Notes under the pieces: generated by a model | Told to the model about the DNA's origin: nothing | Database searches by the model: none | What the model saw: only the letters and a program-made list of their open reading frames with translations | Origin: Chara braunii | Taxonomy: Eukaryota; Streptophyta; Charophyceae; Charales; Characeae | Direction of reading: 5' to 3' | DNA length: 21,152 nucleotides | NCBI GenBank assembly: GCA_003427395.1 | Contig: BFEA01000359.1 | Location: forward strand, 200,334 to 221,485 | Shown: positions 17,601 to 21,152 of the stretch, in pieces | Numbering within the stretch: position 1 is the first letter of the stretch | Layout: each line of letters begins with the position of its first letter | Program-made: the position numbers and the translations under genes

Positions 17601-18860
17601 TCCAGAACAGGTTAAAAACGGCTAAGTAAACTAATCTTCAGCCCTACTCTTCCTTCTCCCCGCCATCTCTCGGCGCACCCTTCTTCTCACTAACTCTCTT
17701 CTTACTAAGTCTCATTAAAACTGACCTTGCAGTCGGGCTCGCCCTGGCTTAGACACTCGGATTCAGCTCTTAGTTTGCCGAAATCCATCCAGGGCCAGAG
17801 GCGCTCTGCATTCTTCGCCCCGTCACCTTCCCTGCTCCGTCGTTGCCATCTCCGACTTTTGGCCCAGATGCACCTGGCCCGGAAACCCCGTCGGACTCAC
17901 TATCCTCTCTTCACTGCCTTAACACCCGTCGTCCCGCTGCCTTGCCCGCCTACTTCTCATATACGTTTGCGGCCTCCTCTCTTTTGCCCCACTAACTAAC
18001 TTATGCACCCTCTCACCATTCTGACCCTCTCATCGTGTTCGCCCGACCTCGAACAGTCGGAACAGCTCTTTCCTCCGCTCGATGTCGCTGAGAGTCTAGC
18101 GTCTTGCACCTCTCTGCCTGCACTCTGGCCCATCCCTGTGCGATCTCTGTCTTTATCTGAGTGCACCCGACACCACTTCACGTCCGCGTTCACTCACCCT
18201 TTTACTGCCCCGCGCTAGCCCCGCTCCGTTTCTTGCTTTCTCCTTCGCTGCACCCGGCGCGCTTCTGGGTCAAGTTCGTCCCTTTTCCGCCTGCCTGCTA
18301 CCTTCACTCTCCGCCCTTGTCTCTCTCGTAGCACTCCGCTTCGTTAGTTCACCTCTGATCCCACTGTGCCCCTCTCGTCCGCCGTCACCTGCCTTACCCA
18401 GTGAGCTATTAGTTCGTCGTTTCCTGTCCTGCACCTCTCCTGCCGCAGCGCTCTTGCCCCCTTCATACGCACCGGCGCTCCGCTCCGTTCCTTCCTCTAC
18501 TCCCTAATTGTATCGTGCATGCCCTTGCACGCTGGCTTCCTTGCTCTGGCCCGTGGCATCTCCATCCTCCGCGTTAGCGCAACTTTTACCGATTCCTGGC
18601 CTGCCACAGGCTCACAGGCAACACCCAGCGTCGGTCTGAAATCCCACCGCGCCTTCCGGCTAGCCCCTTAGCTGGTACCGTCCGCTCGCTGTGGCAGGTA
18701 TCGCACCGGTCAGTAGGTGCAGCTCCCGCATGTGCCCCCTTTCGCTGCTTGCCGCCCAGGTGCGGTTACTACGGGGTTCCCCACAAATACCCCGGCTCCC
18801 ATCCCTCCGCTTGCTTCGTACACCTCCTAGATGTCGGCTTAACACTTGATAATGATAGAT
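17600..18860. other. Pyrimidine-rich tract
   Basis: The plus strand is strongly C+T-biased for about 1.2 kb with many short CT-rich, CTTCTC and CCTTC runs. Two consecutive plus frames, 17727-17999 and 18003-18218, are in the same phase, separated by a single stop. They are Pro/Ser/Leu/Arg-rich, and open runs are expected where purine-rich stop codons are scarce. About 17480-17545 and 17655-17715 look like a diverged duplicate (GGCGCA, CTTCTC, ACTAA/CTGAC, TACTAAG/TCCTAAG, CTCAT). No gene is recognised. Confidence 0.5.
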
Positions 18861-19088
18861 TTCAACCGAACCCCTGAGTCATTCAACAGCCCCGGCTATC
18901 ATGTGGAAACTCCAGAGGGACCCCACCACTAAGCGGTTCGATTAGTCTTTCGCCCCTATACCCGAGGCCGCTGAACGTTTTGCACGTTAGTCCCGCTGCG
19001 GCTCCGCCCAAGCATACTGCGCAGTGCCCTAACCCTCCACTGGAGAGAACCATCGTGTCCCCCTCCTTCGCTCAGGCTTGATAGAGGC

Positions 19089-19185
19089 ATGTATGCCATG
19101 CACTCATACGCATGCCCACCATGGTCGTGTTCACAGACCCTTGGCCCGGGCTCGGCGCCAGTACTGGCCCAAATAAAGAAAAGAA

Positions 19186-19228
<43 letters not shown>

Positions 19229-19565
19229 AAGAAAAAAAATCGATAATAATAGAAGAAACTTGACTCAAACGGGCCCGCGTCCGGATTCCCCCAGCAAAAC
19301 TGAGGGGGATAGTCCCGTGGGACCCTCCAGTGCCTCCACCCCTCAGCCCTTCAATGCTCCAATGCTCCTGCGCCGCCGTCCGCTGGCCTCGATTCCCGTA
19401 CCCTCGCAGCAACAGTCCAATACCGTAACCTATAGGGCTAAGCCCAAGCCTGGCACCAACACGCGCAGGATCCTATATAAAGTGGTGCACGCAGGTGCTC
19501 AAGACGCCTTGACCATATCTCTGTTTGCAGACAACCCACAACCACTAGGCACCCCTACCGGCTAG
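19089..19565 (+). CDS. Unrecognised 158-codon open frame
   Basis: The longest ATG-initiated frame in the window. It runs through the AT microsatellite at 19188-19224, read as alternating Ile-Tyr, and then a Pro/Ser/Arg-rich part. It ends with a more protein-like stretch (T-N-T-R-R-I-L-Y-K-V-V-H, then L-T-I-S-L-F-A-D-N-P-Q). No conserved domain is recognised. A TATA-like CCTATATAAAG lies inside at about 19471. Passage through a microsatellite argues against a real full-length protein; the last ~80 codons could be a fragment of something real. Confidence 0.15.
19188..19224. repeat. AT dinucleotide microsatellite
   Basis: An uninterrupted AT run of about 37 bases. Confidence 0.95.
19287..19323. 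repeat. Two adjacent short hairpins
   Basis: TCCCCC (19287-19292) pairs with GGGGGA (19304-19309), and GTCCC (19312-19316) pairs with GGGAC (19319-19323). They are short and may be chance in GC-rich DNA. Confidence 0.35.
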
Positions 19566-19970
19566 CACACCCTACGTGGGGGCCCCGACATACGCCGCCC
19601 CACATGCCATATCTACTGCCGGCCCAACGGGGTAAACGAAGGTCGGACCCTTTTACCCTTTAAACTAATCAATAATCAAAACCAAATGGGATGTCTACGC
19701 CGATATCATGATCAAGAAAAGGGAAAAATCACATGCGCGCCTTAAAACTCCGCGCCCACCCACCTTTTATTCTAGTCAATTTTCCTATTAGTGTAACCCA
19801 ACAATCTTAGCCGCGACTCGCGCGGTACATTTATATTTTTAGACTTACTTCCTGTCACTTGCAAAACCCAGGGCGAATACCCTTGTCAGGGTGTTCGCAC
19901 CGACATCGGTTGTCAAACCGAGCCCGATAAATCAGTGAGGTGTACATATTCAAATCAGAGAAAGTTAAGG

Positions 19971-20310
19971 CGAAGCATGATCCTTAGAGCGGGCCTCCAG
20001 AAGAAAGACGGCGAATAATTCGCTTAAATGTTTACTACCTTGTTTAGGGAGTAAAAACTATTTTATTATTATCTCAAATTATTCATCAATAGCTTTTTTT
20101 TTGTGCTATAAAGTCGACAATATATCTTAAAGTTCTCATGTTGCACTAGATGACCAGCTTCGCCCGCATGATCCTGAGAGCGAGACTCCAGAGGAAAGAC
20201 GTCGAATACTTCGCTTAACTATTTAGGGAGTAAAGACCATTTTATTATTATCTCAAATTATCCACCAATAACTTTTTTTTTCACTATAAAGTCGAAAATA
20301 TATCTTATGT
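19971..20310. repeat. Direct repeat, ~190-bp period
   Basis: Units 19971-20130 and 20161-20307 share GCATGATCCT(T/G)AGAGCG, CTCCAGA(A/G)GAAAGACG, CGAATA(A/C)TTCGCTTAA, TTTAGGGAGTAAA, ATTTTATTATTATCTCAAAT, CAATA(G/A)CTTTTTTTT and CTATAAAGTCG. The second unit lacks about 15 bases after TTCGCTTAA. It is not related to the other repeats in the window and has no coding content. The shared CGAATA-TTCG inverted motif is short. Confidence 0.85.
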
Positions 20311-20920
20311 TGTGGCTTCCCCCGAAAAACGGAAAAGGAAAAAGACACAAAAGAAAGAAAAAGCATAAGGAATCACCCTATCATATGCCGCTTCAGTCAC
20401 AATAAGAAAAAAAAAGAGCCTTAAAAGATGAAAATGCGCGTGCAAGAAAATTGAAAGGAATACCACAGAACCTTTTTTTTTCTTTATCTTTGTGTTTTGT
20501 TTGGGGAGTCATTACCTTTGCAGCATTGTTTTTGTTTCGTGTTGTGAAAAAACTCTGAACTTCTTTAAGAAAATCCCATTTGTAAAGCAAAAACTCATAC
20601 GTACAAGAAGAATGTCCAATATTTTCTCCATTAATAATAACAAACTCTTTGTCCCATTGGTGTTTTTGTTAAAAATTCAGATTCAGACTATGTTTTTTTG
20701 TGTTTTCTCTAGATATGTTTGTAATCAACCGATCTTGCATGTATGCCCCGTGCTTACTTGTTGAGTTTTGACGCTATGTGTGCAAGTGCATGCTCATGTG
20801 GGTGAGTCTCAGTTTGGTGGGCTCGGATAATGTCAATAACGATTGGCCTGGGGAAGTTGCTGGAAGTCGCTTCAAACTATAGGAGTGGCACTGCTGTTAA
20901 GCATGTTTTGCATTTGTATA
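20311..20920. other. A-rich then T-rich stretch, no recognised gene
   Basis: About 20330-20460 is A-rich and 20470-20720 is T-rich. A 90-codon plus frame (20492-20764) and a 65-codon reverse frame (20393-20590) are low-complexity and hydrophobic or Lys-rich respectively, with no motif. The change of bias near 20470 could reflect two joined elements. Confidence 0.4.
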
Positions 20921-20921
20921 A

Positions 20922-21062
20922 ATGAAACAATCAGCATTCAATCTGCTTGCCAGTTGCTCTTCAAATGGGGGACTTCTCGAGAATAGCATTGACATGAGAG
21001 CCATAATGCCAGGCGTGCATCTTGGAACATTTTCTGGAAGGCGAAAGGCAAAGAAGAAATGA
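20922..21062 (+). CDS. Small 46-codon open frame, or terminal exon remnant
   Basis: ATG at 20922 directly follows an in-frame TAA and reads to TGA at 21060. The peptide begins M-K-Q-S-A-F-N-L-L and ends G-T-F-S-G-R-R-K-A-K-K-K, with a basic tail resembling a nuclear or nucleolar signal. TTGCCAG near 20950 could also be a splice acceptor, making the second half a last exon. I do not recognise it, and codon use alone cannot prove coding in so short a frame. Confidence 0.22.
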   Translation: MKQSAFNLLASCSSNGGLLENSIDMRAIMPGVHLGTFSGRRKAKKK

Positions 21063-21105
21063 AATAGATCGTATCAAAGTCACATAATGGACAGTTTGGC
21101 ACAGT

Positions 21106-21112
21106 CCCCCCC

Positions 21113-21152
<40 letters not shown>
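21106..21152. repeat. Poly-C and CT microsatellite at window end
   Basis: Nine C residues (21106-21114) are followed by TTCT and an uninterrupted CT run that continues to the last base, so its true length is not visible. Confidence 0.95.

Noticed and set aside
17727-18218. Two in-phase frames as one interrupted gene
   Set aside because: In a pyrimidine-rich strand stop codons are rare, so long open runs are expected; composition is low-complexity.
19089-19565. Longest ATG frame as a gene
   Set aside because: It reads straight through an AT microsatellite as Ile-Tyr repeats and has no recognised domain; kept only as a low-confidence open frame.

Overview
The window looks like nuclear DNA of a repeat-rich, probably plant, genome. 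I see no intact protein-coding gene and recognise no rRNA or tRNA. The longest open frames (up to about 158 codons) show no recognisable domain, run through simple sequence or across strand-biased DNA, or are interrupted. Almost all interpretable structure is repetitive. Assignment to plants is an inference from the density of decayed retroelement-like repeats and from tandem blocks carrying a GGCAGCGCTTCCCCTAG-like motif, which I associate with untranslated or LTR regions of plant LTR retrotransposons. I could not test this by search.

Layout. A degenerate ~690-bp direct repeat occurs at 30-720 and 6747-7454 and encloses ~6 kb without recognisable coding sequence. This could be an LTR pair of a non-autonomous retroelement or two dispersed copies. 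Inside it are a ~190-bp inverted repeat (720-925 against 1478-1680), a tandemly duplicated structured repeat (1165-3370), and two related elements with matching inverted ends (3494-4116 and 4248-5244). Two short stretches are exon-like (6449-6572 and 7534-7629).

One composite repeat occurs three times with its parts in the same order: locus L1 at 1165-3370 (+), L2 at 8555-11115 (+) and L3 at about 15485-12016 (-). The parts are a tandem block, a segment 'S', a hairpin-rich segment and a ~450-bp 'core' with conserved inverted repeats. L2 and L3 face each other, giving a very large imperfect inverted repeat centred near 11.5 kb.

The most striking feature is at 14661-15485: eight (probably seven independent) short hairpins. 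Each presents a nearly invariant ~20-nt loop, CACCCAAACTTATGGAACAT, on a stem of different sequence whose two arms are complementary. Conserved loop plus changing but complementary stems is what selection on a folded nucleic acid would leave. I know of no named family with this form. Inside the array is a one-base N (15082) flanked by two identical 95-bp stretches, which looks like an unmerged assembly overlap.

From 15.5 to 19.6 kb the DNA is C-rich, with a CAG/CAA-rich stretch (about 16.0-16.5 kb) and a strongly pyrimidine-rich stretch (about 17.6-18.9 kb). The right end holds a ~190-bp-period duplication (19971-20310), a small 46-codon open frame (20922-21062) and a CT microsatellite running off the window.
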